NCBI RefSeq assembly: GCF_030056665.1
Contig: NZ_JASHIG010000038.1
Origin: Flectobacillus roseus
Lineage (GTDB): Bacteria > Bacteroidota > Bacteroidia > Cytophagales > Spirosomataceae
Direction: 5' to 3' (one strand)
Length of the DNA: 64,000 bases
Each line of letters starts with the position of its first letter. Position 1 is the first letter of the stretch. This document shows positions 18,251-26,796 of this stretch, piece by piece. Below the pieces are notes generated by a model. The model made no database searches. It was not told where the DNA came from and saw only the letters and a list, made by a program, of their open reading frames with translations. The position numbers and the translations under genes were made by a program.

Positions 18251-19338
18251 AAGATGCCAGCGCTTTTGTTGATGAACTAGAGCAACAAAGTGAGTTTAAG
18301 GTGACAAGTACACGCAAAAAGCTAGTTGAACGTCATCACAACTGGAAACGAACTGCATACAAAGACATGCCTGCCAATAGTAACAGCGAAAAGTTGGATG
18401 AGAATGGGAATCTGATTCGTCCCAAATATGTGTCAAACCATACCCATTATTCACCTACCAATACAAATGCACGCATTAGCGTAAAACCAGGAAAAGCTCG
18501 TCAGTTAAACTATTTTGGACAAATAGCAGTCGACGATGCTCATCATGTTATCACTGGTGCATGTGCTGATTTTGCAGACCAACGAGATAGTCAATGTCTA
18601 GCCCAAATTCTAGAACTAGCACAAGGGAATTTATCAGAACATGATATTGAATTGGGAGAGATATTAGCTGATGGAGGTTATAGCAGTGGCGAAGCTTTGG
18701 CATATTTGGACGCCAAAGGCATCGACGCATGGATACCCAACTTTGGACAGTACAAACCAGAACGAGCAGGCTTTACCTTCTATAAAGAGGCTAACTATTA
18801 CCAATGTACGCAAGAAGGCAGCAAACAAGCAATACTAACCTACAAAGGCGAAAAAACAGATAGCAAAGGCTATACCAAACGTACCTATCGAAGTAGTGAA
18901 TCAGATTGCAAGGATTGTCCACTCAGAGAGCAATGCTGTGGGAAAGCTACTAATTTCAAAAAGATAGACAATAGTATTCACAAAGAGTATTACGACCTAA
19001 TGCATGAAAAGCTTACCCAAAACAAGCCTTATGCCAAGCAAATGGTACGAATACGAAGTAAAACCGTCGAACCTGTGATAGGAACACTCGTAAATTTTAT
19101 GAACATGAAACGAGTGAATACACGAGGTATCAAATCCAGCAACAAACACGTATTAATGGCAAGTTTAGTTTACAACTTGCAGAAATATCTACGCTTCATT
19201 GTGAAAAAACCAAGTATATTAGCCCAAGCTATTGCCCTTTCAGAAGGAGAAATTTATGCCTCTCTTAAAAGCGTATCAGTATTCATCAATAACTCAATTT
19301 TAAGCGTTTCAAATTTGAGGATACTTTGCAAAAACTAA
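18250..19338 (+). pseudogene. IS1182-family transposase, N-terminally truncated
   Basis: Coding sequence begins inside the protein (DASAFVDELEQQSEFKV, from about 18250) at the join with the coupling-protein fragment; the first usable start is the GTG at 18301. DDE-domain pieces remain: YFGQIAVDDAHHVITGA, ILADGGYSSGEALAYL and IRSKTVEPVIGTLVNF. A Cys-rich insert, CKDCPLREQCC, is typical of IS1182. The missing N-terminal ~100 or more residues carry the DNA-binding part, so transposition in cis is unlikely. The IS was either cut by a deletion or the junction formed by a later rearrangement. Confidence 0.85.
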
Positions 19339-19343
19339 AAAAA

Positions 19344-19377
19344 CAGACCTCTCTTAAATCGCTTTAAAAGAGGTCTG
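19344..19377 (+). terminator. Hairpin at the 3' end of the IS1182 copy
   Basis: CAGACCTCTCTTAAA (19344-19358) pairs with TTTAAAAGAGGTCTG (19363-19377) with one mismatch and a 4-base loop. The stem type (CCTCT-TTTAA-loop-TTAAAAGAGG) recurs at 24243-24272 and 26105-26134. Downstream here is TTCTGTAAGTAAATTTTAGG, probably the outer end of the IS. Confidence 0.6.
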
Positions 19378-19451
19378 GGTGTGTATTCTGTAAGTAAATT
19401 TTAGGAAAAATGAGTTGTGCAACAGCTAACTGTGTTATGTGCAGTTATTTT

Positions 19452-19820
19452 TCAAGTCAAGTTTTGCGGTGGTCCAGCCTGTCCAATAATGTTTCCTCCA
19501 AACCTTACCAAGTCAAATAGTCGAGTTACACTCCAACTTAGTTCGTCTTGATTGCAATAATAACCATCAATTTCTCCGTATGTCTTGTAGTCTGAAATAT
19601 TGAAACCGTCTTCAATATCATTAAACCAAATAACTTTTGTCCCACAAATTGCCACGACCCAAAATCCGCCACCTTCATCTCTATATTCTTTTTCAGTCCA
19701 CTTTACTGGGTCAATTTTAATTAGTTGCCAAAAATTCCAAAGCTCTCCGTTTAAGTCGGTTTCTGTCTTTTGAATTTGGTCGTAAAGTTCACTTTCTGAT
19801 ATAGGTTTCCACTCTGTCAT
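19452..19820 (-). CDS. Hypothetical small acidic protein, 122 aa
   Basis: A soluble, acidic, Trp-rich protein (ten tryptophans in 122 residues) with the segments GGGFWVVAICGTKVIWFNDIE and SWSVTRLFDLVRFGG. Size and composition resemble immunity-type or SMI1-like small proteins, but I cannot name a family. It ends by an IS1182 fragment and is followed upstream by an attC-like palindrome and another unknown gene on the same strand, a cassette-like arrangement. No signal peptide or membrane helix is visible. Confidence 0.6.
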   Translation of the reverse strand: MTEWKPISESELYDQIQKTETDLNGELWNFWQLIKIDPVKWTEKEYRDEGGGFWVVAICGTKVIWFNDIEDGFNISDYKTYGEIDGYYCNQDELSWSVTRLFDLVRFGGNIIGQAGPPQNLT

Positions 19821-19853
19821 TGTCGTCTGTTATAATTGTACATAACGGTTTAG

Positions 19854-19966
19854 GGGCTTTGTGTTGTGGTGGGAATCAGGGAACGTCAGCCCAGCCCATA
19901 ACTAAAAACCAAATTGAAAAACTAAAGGTAAGCCTTTGTTCGTCAGCCCACCATAATACAAAACCC
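19854..19966. repeat. attC-like long imperfect palindrome between two small genes
   Basis: GGGCTTTGTGTTGTGGTGGG (19854-19873) is inverted as CCCACCATAATACAAAACCC (19947-19966), matching at 16 of 20 positions across a 73-base centre. Outer flanks are CATAACGGTTTAG on one side and CATGTAAGCAGCAGCC on the other; GGTTGCTGCTTAC recurs beyond the next gene at about 20936. Shape, length and position resemble recombination sites between integron cassettes in Bacteroidota, but the core triplets do not match the attC consensus cleanly and no integrase is in the window. Confidence 0.4.
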
Positions 19967-19981
19967 ATGTAAGCAGCAGCC

Positions 19982-20905
19982 TTATTGTTCAAGCAGGTCT
20001 GCTATTTTGAATTTGTCTGCCTTGAATATTTTGATGTAATTATCAAGGTCGGGAAACTCTCTTGTCAAATCGTCAAAGTCGGATGCACCACCATATGAAC
20101 CTGTGTCCTTGTAAGCATTTTTGATTTTTAGTTGACCAATTTTTTGAAATTTGTCTGTAAAATTGATAAGGTCTTTATGGTCAACAGCTGTCTTGTCCAT
20201 CCCGATAACAAAGCTGCCTTTTTTCTCTGATTCTCTTTTCAATATTTCCTCAATCCCACCTTCCTTCATCATTTCTTCAATGCCCATAGAAAGGATGCTT
20301 GTCATGTCCATTCCATGCCCCGATGGAATTTTTCTGCCAATAATTTCTGAACTTGCTATGGTTTCTAATGTTGGAAATTTACTCTCCTTGAATAAAACCT
20401 TTCCGAACTCGTATGTGCAATGTCCTCTGTATTGGTCAATCTTAAATAATATGGTTGCGTAATAATTTTTATCTGTCAACTTAAAAACCAACACATCATT
20501 TTCGTCAAACAGGAAATTAGAAATGGTCTTGTATTTTTTCCTTTTGCGAACTTTTTGATTGGGTGTATTTATTTTATTCCAAAGTTTGTCAAGTTCCTTT
20601 TGCCTGGCTTTACCTGCTTTTGCATCATATTCTTCTGTCCAACTTTTTACACAGGCACCAATTTCAATAACTCGTTTAACTTCCTGCAAAACATCATCGG
20701 TCATATGTCCAATTTCCCATATTGCCAATGCATAGGCAGTTGTATAAATTTCATAATCAAAATCGTCATAAAAGTCAGTTTGCGGAAATGGATATTGGCT
20801 TCGTATAGTTTCAATTGTTGCCCCACCGTCGTATAAATCCATTATACCTTCATAAGTCTCATGAGCTGTGTCTCCGTCAATTATTTTTACTCCGTCTGTT
20901 GCCAT
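19982..20905 (-). CDS. Hypothetical protein, 307 aa
   Basis: A soluble protein I do not recognise. The N-terminal half is acidic and helical (YDGGATIETIRSQYPFPQTD, ALAIWEIGHMTDDVLQEV). A basic linker (KVRKRKKYKTISNF) follows, then a beta-rich segment VLVFKLTDKNYYATILFKID and a charged C-terminus. The beta-rich middle resembles that seen in some contact-system immunity proteins, but this is weak. It is bordered by inverted TAAGCAGCAGCC/GGTTGCTGCTTA sequences, consistent with a mobile cassette-like unit. Confidence 0.6.
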   Translation of the reverse strand: MATDGVKIIDGDTAHETYEGIMDLYDGGATIETIRSQYPFPQTDFYDDFDYEIYTTAYALAIWEIGHMTDDVLQEVKRVIEIGACVKSWTEEYDAKAGKARQKELDKLWNKINTPNQKVRKRKKYKTISNFLFDENDVLVFKLTDKNYYATILFKIDQYRGHCTYEFGKVLFKESKFPTLETIASSEIIGRKIPSGHGMDMTSILSMGIEEMMKEGGIEEILKRESEKKGSFVIGMDKTAVDHKDLINFTDKFQKIGQLKIKNAYKDTGSYGGASDFDDLTREFPDLDNYIKIFKADKFKIADLLEQ

Positions 20906-21521
20906 TGTTGATTTTGAAATTTGGGGTCTGTCAAAGGTTGCTGCTTACTCCTAAATATACGAAAGTTTTGTAGTACTTTTTGTATTGTTTGGTACTTTAC
21001 AAGTTTTCTATTGTACTACTCTTGTCGTACTTTTTGCATTGTTTTATGTTTTGTATTATATCTATTTAATCTATTGAAATTATGGAGAAATATTAGGCTC
21101 AACTTTTTCCGATGGTTATGGATGAGTGTATTGGTGCTAAGTTTGAAAACTGGATAAAAAATGGCTCCAAATTTTTGATTTAAACCTGAGAATTCGTCCC
21201 AAAATCTCTTATAGAGACCTTAAATTCAGCTTAAAAATCATTTCTCTCAGCTTAAATGCACCTTAAAATAGTCTAATTTTGAATTTGAGATATAGAATTA
21301 ATTCATTGATATTCAGATTGTTGAAATTTGTTTTGTTGCTTGTGTCTGTGTTTTTTGATAAAAAGAGATGATTTTCCGTTTACTCAATCTTGTAAATCCA
21401 AAACAGTTTTATGGTCGTTAGTGATGTAGAAGTTCAATTGATGAGCTTTCTAAAACATCCTTACGCTGGATAGCCCTTTATCCAGTTTAAATATTCGTTA
21501 AACTATAAAACTCAAAACATT
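20906..21521. other. Intergenic stretch, no gene supported
   Basis: About 615 bp of AT-rich DNA. It contains GTACTTTTTGTATTGTTT (around 20979) and a second, similar GTACTTTTTGCATTGTTTT (around 21029), i.e. a short imperfect direct repeat. The 78-codon plus-strand frame at 20921-21157 consists of Leu, Phe and Cys with no ribosome-binding site, and I judge it spurious. The promoter of the Ala-rich gene at 21522 must lie in the right part, but no clear TAnnTTTG is seen. Confidence 0.45.
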
Positions 21522-22283
21522 ATGAAAACGCAAGCCCTAAAATTATCGACTGCTGTTTTAGCAATCTTCAGTTTTCAAGTTGCCTCAGCCCAAATTGGAG
21601 CTTCTGCTACCAATGCCATCAAAGCTACAAGTAGTGCCGTTGCTAGCACCAACGCTGCAAGTAATGCCATCAAGGCATCTACTCAAGCAGCAGCTAGTAG
21701 CTCAGCTGCGGTAAGAGCTAGTACGAATGCTACCTCTGCGGTACAAGCTACAACGCAATCTGTGGCAAAGGCAACTGGTAATGTCACTAATGCTACGAAA
21801 AATGTAGTTTCGACCACGGTAAATGCTACAAAAGAGGTGGCTTCTTCTACGGCGTCTACCTTGAAGGCAAGTGCGAGCAAAAGCGCCAACGCAGCATCAG
21901 ATGCAAGAAATAGTTCAAGTGTAGATGTGGATGCCAACATTTCTGTTGAAACAGATGGTAACATCAATGTGAATAAGGCAAATGGATTGAGTACAAGCAA
22001 TGGTAATGGTAACGTAAACTCTCAGGCAAGCGCAAACGCTAGCGAAACTGGTAAAGCCAATGCTAATGAAAATGCAACACCATTGTTAAAAGAAAATCTG
22101 GTAGTGGCAAAGGAAAAAGGAGCGAGTACAATCAATACAACAAAGACAAAGATGTCTGAAGCGGCTACCGATGCTAAATCTAAAGTAGGTTCAGAAGCGA
22201 AGGCAGCCTCTCAAACAAAAACGGATGCTTCTATTAAATCGAGTACCTCGGTAAGTTCAAGTGCCAGTGCTGTAAAGCATTAA
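21522..22283 (+). CDS. Secreted Ala/Ser/Asn-rich low-complexity protein
   Basis: A 253-residue protein with a clear signal peptide (LSTAVLAIFSFQVASAQ). The rest is almost only Ala, Ser, Thr, Asn, Val and Lys in short degenerate repeats such as NAIKATS and ATQSVAKATGN, with no Cys or Trp and few aromatic residues beyond the signal. A central DSSSVDVDANISVETDGN-like stretch is acidic (about residues 128-147). It is predicted to be extended or helical and hydrophilic, like LEA or cell-surface spacer proteins, but the role is unknown. A strong terminator follows, and a putative outer-membrane protein gene begins 87 nt downstream on the same strand. Confidence 0.75.
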   Translation: MKTQALKLSTAVLAIFSFQVASAQIGASATNAIKATSSAVASTNAASNAIKASTQAAASSSAAVRASTNATSAVQATTQSVAKATGNVTNATKNVVSTTVNATKEVASSTASTLKASASKSANAASDARNSSSVDVDANISVETDGNINVNKANGLSTSNGNGNVNSQASANASETGKANANENATPLLKENLVVAKEKGASTINTTKTKMSEAATDAKSKVGSEAKAASQTKTDASIKSSTSVSSSASAVKH

Positions 22284-22295
22284 TTTGCTTACCTA

Positions 22296-22329
22296 AAACT
22301 ACCACTCTCGGGTCTGGGAGTGGTAGTTT
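22296..22329 (+). terminator. Terminator after the Ala-rich protein gene
   Basis: AAACTACCACTC (22296-22307) and GAGTGGTAGTTT (22318-22329) form a perfect 12-bp stem around a 10-nt GC-rich loop. It starts 12 nt after the stop codon at 22283. Partial read-through could still link the gene to the one at 22371. Confidence 0.8.
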
Positions 22330-22370
22330 AACCCAATATCAAGCCAAACCCATCTTAAATTTATCTCGCC

Positions 22371-23231
22371 ATGAAACATATAATCATCCTTACTGCTCTT
22401 TTCATATTTTTAGGTACTGGTCAGGCTTTGTATGCGCAATCCGAAACAGAGACTCCTAAAAAAACAGTAGCAACTATCATCAGCGGACTTTCTTACTCTC
22501 CCAAATTACATTACTATGGTCGAACAGATGACCTTAAAAGTAGTGCTTTGATGCCGACAGTATTGGTACAATTTGATAGTCTTGGATTGTATTTGACTGG
22601 CTCGACAGTTTTTACGACCAATACAGTCCAACCACTTGAGTATGCGGCAACCGTAACGGAAGTCGGTTATAAATTTGGTAAAAGACAAGGTATTGCAGGG
22701 AGTATTTATGCAGATAAATTCTTTTATCAAAATAAAACCTTAGTGCAGTCTGCCTTACAAGGACAAGCTGGTTTAAACCTTTCTCATCTTAACAAAATTG
22801 CCAATATAAATCTTACCAGTATCGCTGCCTTTTCAGATAAAACTGACTTTTTTGCCAGTGCGGGACTCGAACATCCAATTGTGATGAGGACGGGGAAAAG
22901 TGTATTTGTCGTAACGCCGACGGCTGTCGCCAATGCTGGCACGCAAAGTTTTACAAACACATATTTCAGAAACAATAAATTCTTGGGAATTCCCATTTCA
23001 AATCAATCTACCTCTCAAACTACACAGGTATTCAATCTATTGAGTTATGAATTTAGTATGCCAGTAGTATGGGTCTTTAATAATATTTTTTTGGTAGCGA
23101 CTCCAGGATATGTAATGCCTCAAAATGTGGTCACTACTTCTGGAAACACCGAAGTCGTTTCGCGCAACGGTACCAATCTATTTTATGTAAATCTTTCTTT
23201 GCTTTACTCGTTTAAAGTGAAAAAAGGATAG
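22371..23231 (+). CDS. Putative outer-membrane protein, unknown function
   Basis: A 286-residue protein with a signal peptide ending around TGQALYAQ. The mature part is rich in alternating polar/hydrophobic strands (TVLVQFDSLGLYLTGSTVF, PVVWVFNNIFLVATPGYVM) and ends with an aromatic-containing strand, YVNLSLLYSFKVK, as outer-membrane barrels do. I do not recognise the family. It follows the Ala-rich secreted protein gene on the same strand, separated by a terminator; the two may serve one surface structure (inference). Confidence 0.7.
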   Translation: MKHIIILTALFIFLGTGQALYAQSETETPKKTVATIISGLSYSPKLHYYGRTDDLKSSALMPTVLVQFDSLGLYLTGSTVFTTNTVQPLEYAATVTEVGYKFGKRQGIAGSIYADKFFYQNKTLVQSALQGQAGLNLSHLNKIANINLTSIAAFSDKTDFFASAGLEHPIVMRTGKSVFVVTPTAVANAGTQSFTNTYFRNNKFLGIPISNQSTSQTTQVFNLLSYEFSMPVVWVFNNIFLVATPGYVMPQNVVTTSGNTEVVSRNGTNLFYVNLSLLYSFKVKKG

Positions 23232-23527
23232 GTGTTTGTGATGAATGATGAATTGTAAACTAGAAGTGTAAGTGCTTGTATATCAATAATTTATCATCAA
23301 ATTTAAAGGCAAGTGGCTGAAAAAAACATATATCAATACAGTTGATGTTTTCTAATTTAGCACTAATACTTGATTGCAGTGTGCGCCTAAGGTGAGAGAC
23401 TGTACGCTTTAAGTAAAACAAATAAATACTACTTCTGAGTCTTCACGCAAGGTTGGCTGAACGAATTACTTTATTCTTGTTTGCCCACCTTGCATCATAG
23501 TAGATTGAAGGTAGAATATTTATCTCA

Positions 23528-24097
23528 TCACATCCTAAGACTAATCTTCACCTCTTTCAAAATCTCCAATTGTTCCTCTTCCTTAAGCTGATCCCATGCC
23601 TCTACTTTGATAATTTTAGTCAGATTTTCACTTCTTGATACTGCCAGTAATGAAAAAGTTAATTCATCCTTTTTGCCCCAGATATAGCGACAAATAATGA
23701 TGCTTTGTTCTGAATTATGAATCTCGTCTAATATTTTAAGGTCTTTGTACAATCCACTTTCTGACTTCATAGATTGTACCAGTTCCCCCATAACCTTTTT
23801 GCTTGTAACAGATTCGTCGTTATTTTTAGGGGTGTAATATTGGTTTAACTTGGTTTCAATGTCGATAAAACCACCATGGTCTGTTCTTTTAAACTGCCCA
23901 TGATACTTGGTATAGCTATCTGTTGGCCCTACAATGGCTTCGAATTCCCAACTTTGAGGAATGTTCATTTGGATTTCGGCATCCTTAATGTCAAAATTTT
24001 TAGTTTTTACTTTATTGGCTTCTTTACAACCTAAAAGTGTAATAAATACCAAGAAAAACAATGTGATAAAACGTAATGAATGTCGCGACTCTCTCAT
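23528..24097 (-). CDS. Lipoprotein, unknown function
   Basis: A 189-residue protein with a lipoprotein signal: hydrophobic FITLFFLVFITLLGC followed by Lys/Glu, so Cys 24 is the likely lipidated residue. The mature domain is mixed alpha/beta (MNIPQSWEFEAIVGPTDSY, SIIICRYIWGKKDELTFSLL), similar in style to small PsbP- or DUF-type lipoproteins, but I cannot assign it. It stands alone; about 300 bp of non-coding DNA lies on its downstream side. Confidence 0.65.
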   Translation of the reverse strand: MRESRHSLRFITLFFLVFITLLGCKEANKVKTKNFDIKDAEIQMNIPQSWEFEAIVGPTDSYTKYHGQFKRTDHGGFIDIETKLNQYYTPKNNDESVTSKKVMGELVQSMKSESGLYKDLKILDEIHNSEQSIIICRYIWGKKDELTFSLLAVSRSENLTKIIKVEAWDQLKEEEQLEILKEVKISLRM

Positions 24098-24242
24098 AAG
24101 TAAAAGGTTTTAAAGGATTTGTAAAGATATTCTTTTTTGAATTAAAATTGAATGTGTCAACCGTGAAGTAGGGGAGAGAGAGATTTATTACAAGGAATTA
24201 AGTATATAGAGGTTTAAAGATATGATGATACAATTATAAATA

Positions 24243-24313
24243 TCCCTCTTTTAAAGCTACCTAAAAGAGGGATGGTCTAATAATCTGTAAGTGAGTTTTA
24301 GAAAAATGAGTTG
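24243..24313. terminator. Hairpin with IS1182-like tail
   Basis: TCCCTCTTTT (24243-24252) pairs with AAAAGAGGGA (24263-24272). The following 35 bp, including ATCTGTAAGTGAGTTTTAG and AAAATGAGTTG, closely match the sequence just outside the IS1182 transposase at 19381-19415. The hairpin would end the minus-strand gene at 24359-24886. The shared tail suggests a solo end left by a lost IS1182-type element. Confidence 0.55.
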
Positions 24314-24358
24314 AGAAAACTCCTATTTACGTCATACTATTTGTTGTTATTATTTCTG

Positions 24359-24886
24359 CTATATTGTTACTCCAGCTAATATTAATATCCAAAAAATTAT
24401 TCCAACAACTATTAGCCCAATTTGTTGTCCGTTAAAGGAGGTTTGCTCGACAACTACAAAATCAGTTGAATTTTGTTTAGCATAGTTCAAGGCTTTAAAG
24501 GGAGGAATAAGAAATATAAAACTCACCAATGCAATCATCCCAAAGGGGTCAGGTAATTCAGATAATAAATTAAAAAATATGAATCCGATGAACAGTAAGA
24601 CAGAAGAATAATTTTCCTTGTATCCTCTTTCTTTCGCAAAATCAAGTATTTTATTGAACAGCCTATTCAAGAAAAAAATGCTAAATAACGCTCTTGCAGC
24701 AGGCATAATATCTAAATTTTCTTTTTGTTGATAGAATTTCCATGCTTTATATATCCACCATATTTCATAGGCGCCAAATGAAATAATTGATAAAAAAATA
24801 AATTTATTGAGACTAATGATTTTTTGTTCATCAATATCATTGGTTTCAGGTGCATGAGTGTTTAAAGGCTCATCTGTGTATTCCAT
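24359..24886 (-). CDS. Small integral membrane protein (DUF4234-like)
   Basis: A 175-residue protein with about four hydrophobic segments. The start LNKFIFLSIISFGAYEIWWI, followed by YKAWKFYQQKE, has the FxxYxxxW-Y pattern of DUF4234-type membrane proteins. Further helices are SSVLLFIGFIFFNLL, GMIALVSFIFLIPPF and QQIGLIVVGIIFWILILAG. The N-terminal 25 residues are acidic and cytoplasmic. Function is unknown and there is no operon partner. Confidence 0.65.
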   Translation of the reverse strand: MEYTDEPLNTHAPETNDIDEQKIISLNKFIFLSIISFGAYEIWWIYKAWKFYQQKENLDIMPAARALFSIFFLNRLFNKILDFAKERGYKENYSSVLLFIGFIFFNLLSELPDPFGMIALVSFIFLIPPFKALNYAKQNSTDFVVVEQTSFNGQQIGLIVVGIIFWILILAGVTI

Positions 24887-25182
24887 AGTGATGCTAGGTT
24901 TGGTTAATTTTGTTTATTGGGAAAATGATAACTGAAATGTAAAATAATTAATTGATTTTTTGCAAGAATAAACCACCAAATTAATAAAGATTTAAGAGAA
25001 AACTACAATAAATGGTTATATATTTGACAGATAGACAAGGTTTTAGGCATACAACTCGAATGCTTCTAAAGATTAACTTTGAATTACCGACAAATAATTT
25101 AGTTTCGATTGAATAAAACAGTCACAAATCAGAATTTTTAGATTTATTAATAGATTTATGTAAACTTTAGAGGAGGTTTATA

Positions 25183-25227
25183 ATGCCTAAAAACAATCAT
25201 TGGTCCTACATTAAACGATGCTTTTAG
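25183..25227 (+). CDS. 15-codon ORF coupled to the Imm11-like gene
   Basis: ATG at 25183 is preceded by TTAGAGGAGGTTTATA, the best Shine-Dalgarno match in the neighbourhood. It encodes MPKNNHWSYIKRCF and ends in TAG directly abutting the ATG of the next gene (TAGATG). It may be a leader peptide feeding ribosomes to the downstream gene, or a remnant of a lost upstream gene such as a toxin C-terminus. Confidence 0.4.
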   Translation: MPKNNHWSYIKRCF

Positions 25228-25935
25228 ATGAAAATACCATTCAGAACTATTAATTACAGTATTGATCCTTCCATTGTAGGGGTGAAAGGTGGAATGGGGA
25301 GTTCCTATTTATCGGATGATTTTTTTAATAAAAATGTAGGCTACAGCTCTATTTTTTCAAAAAGAGAGTCTATGTGGTGGAATACATGGAGTAAATGGCA
25401 ATTGTTTGGGTCTAATTTGCATGAAGTTGATTTGGAAAAAAGAGGAAAACTTACAGATTTTATCAAGCCAGGAAAGCTTTTTAGAGGATTTTTTGTAAAT
25501 ACTAAATTGAGAAATATCCTAGAAAAATCCACACTGCCTAACTATCATTTTTTTGATGTGACATTCAATCAAGGGGGAGAAATTGTAGATGGGTATTGGT
25601 GGTTTTGTTTTGACTATGACACAGGGGAGCAAAATGTTGATTTCTCAAAATGTGAATATGATTTTTCGTTTCATCGCCGAAATATTGACAAGGATTTCAA
25701 TCCGACAATCAATACTTATTCTGAATATGTAGATATCGTCTCGGAAACTGGGGCTGCGATAAATACGACCAAATTGGTGTTTAATTCAAATTTCATTAGT
25801 GACATTGATATTTTTGGGACACAATTTCTAACCAACGAGATATACGTATCAGAGAAATTATACAGTAATTTGAAAGAGCAAAATATTACAGGTTACAGGG
25901 TTGAATATCCTATTGTGGAAATGCAATTTGATTAA
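25228..25935 (+). CDS. Imm11/DUF1629-like protein, putative immunity protein
   Basis: A 235-residue soluble protein. The last third, GTQFLTNEIYVSEKLYSNL followed by NITGYRVEYP, fits the Imm11 (DUF1629) pattern, in which a conserved 'xVSexLxxxLxxxxxTGxxF' ending follows a variable N-terminus. Imm11 proteins are found beside polymorphic toxins and are thought to neutralise them. No toxin gene is present here, so it would be an orphan. The ATG overlaps the stop of a 15-codon ORF with a strong ribosome-binding site. Confidence 0.5.
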   Translation: MKIPFRTINYSIDPSIVGVKGGMGSSYLSDDFFNKNVGYSSIFSKRESMWWNTWSKWQLFGSNLHEVDLEKRGKLTDFIKPGKLFRGFFVNTKLRNILEKSTLPNYHFFDVTFNQGGEIVDGYWWFCFDYDTGEQNVDFSKCEYDFSFHRRNIDKDFNPTINTYSEYVDIVSETGAAINTTKLVFNSNFISDIDIFGTQFLTNEIYVSEKLYSNLKEQNITGYRVEYPIVEMQFD

Positions 25936-26104
25936 CCCATCTTCAAATTTTAAAGTTTACATCCGTACGTTACATTATTTCGAGAAATAAAAGAGTCAGT
26001 AGTTATATGAAAAATGAATTATAGTTAATTGAGGAGTGTATGGCACAATATGCTAATATTTGCGCTAATTTTTACGATTTGTTATTCCTTATGGCTACTT
26101 TAAG

Positions 26105-26134
26105 GCCCTCTTTTAAGGCTACTTAAAAGAGGGC
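26105..26134. terminator. Bidirectional terminator between convergent genes
   Basis: GCCCTCTTTTAAG (26105-26117) and CTTAAAAGAGGGC (26122-26134) form a perfect 13-bp stem with loop GCTA. It lies between the Imm11-like gene (plus) and the TrmH-type gene (minus, stop at 26146), and belongs to the same hairpin type as 19344 and 24243. Confidence 0.75.
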
Positions 26135-26145
26135 AAAGGCGATCT

Positions 26146-26796
26146 TTATACCTTATTGATACTCTTTAGTTGTTTTTTTAATTTTCTTCTTTTCTCAAAC
26201 TCTCTTCTCTGTTTGGTGATTTCGTACAAAACAATTCCTGTTGATGTTGCTAGGTTTAGACTCTCTACAATCCCAAACATTTCGATATTTATACAGGCTT
26301 CACTTCGTTCTAATGCCAAGTCACTGATACCGATAGACTCTTTACCGAACCATACTGCGAGTTTTTTCTGGGTGTAATCACCTTCATGTAAGATGACATT
26401 CGTACGACCTTTCACATGAGGGGAGGTGACAATAGAAGTGAAATTCTTTTTCTCTAAATATGCTAAACAATCCTCCGTACTTTTAAATTTCTTCACAAAA
26501 GTCCATTTAACCGACGAAACAGACGAGGCTAAGATGGATTTCCGTTCTTTAAACTCATCCCAGTTATTCGGTAATGAATTGCTACTATCTATTAAATATA
26601 ATTTTTCAGCACCAAGTGCATTGATGTTTCTGATTACTGTTCCAACGTTATTGGGGTCTTTAGGATCTTCGAGAACTACAATTAAATTCTTACATCTAAA
26701 CTCTTTAATTTTGTCAGCACGTTTTCGTAAACTGCTTTTCTCTTTACTGACTTGCGTTTCAGTCGCGGTCAGATTTTCTACTTGATTATTTTCCAT
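26146..26796 (-). CDS. TrmH/SpoU-family RNA 2'-O-methyltransferase
   Basis: A 216-residue SPOUT methyltransferase. Motif 1 is NNVGTVIRNINALGAEKLYL, motif 2 AVWFGKESIGIS, and motif 3 INIEMFGIVESLNLATSTGI; together they form the trefoil knot that binds S-adenosylmethionine, with Arg of motif 1 and Asn of motif 3 in the active site. The lysine-rich C-terminal tail (KRRKLKKQLK) should bind RNA. Length and tail fit the tRNA Gm18 methyltransferase TrmH better than rRNA enzymes, but the target cannot be proven from sequence. It is monocistronic. Confidence 0.88.
   Translation of the reverse strand: MENNQVENLTATETQVSKEKSSLRKRADKIKEFRCKNLIVVLEDPKDPNNVGTVIRNINALGAEKLYLIDSSNSLPNNWDEFKERKSILASSVSSVKWTFVKKFKSTEDCLAYLEKKNFTSIVTSPHVKGRTNVILHEGDYTQKKLAVWFGKESIGISDLALERSEACINIEMFGIVESLNLATSTGIVLYEITKQRREFEKRRKLKKQLKSINKV

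Noticed and set aside
20921..21157. 78-codon plus-strand frame, Leu/Phe/Cys-rich
   Set aside because: No ribosome-binding site, no protein-like pattern, overlaps the promoter side of the 307-aa gene; looks like a chance frame in T-rich DNA.
21683..22000. 105-codon antisense frame within the Ala-rich gene
   Set aside because: It is the mirror of GCN-rich codons on the other strand; the plus-strand frame has a signal peptide and terminator, so this is a shadow.
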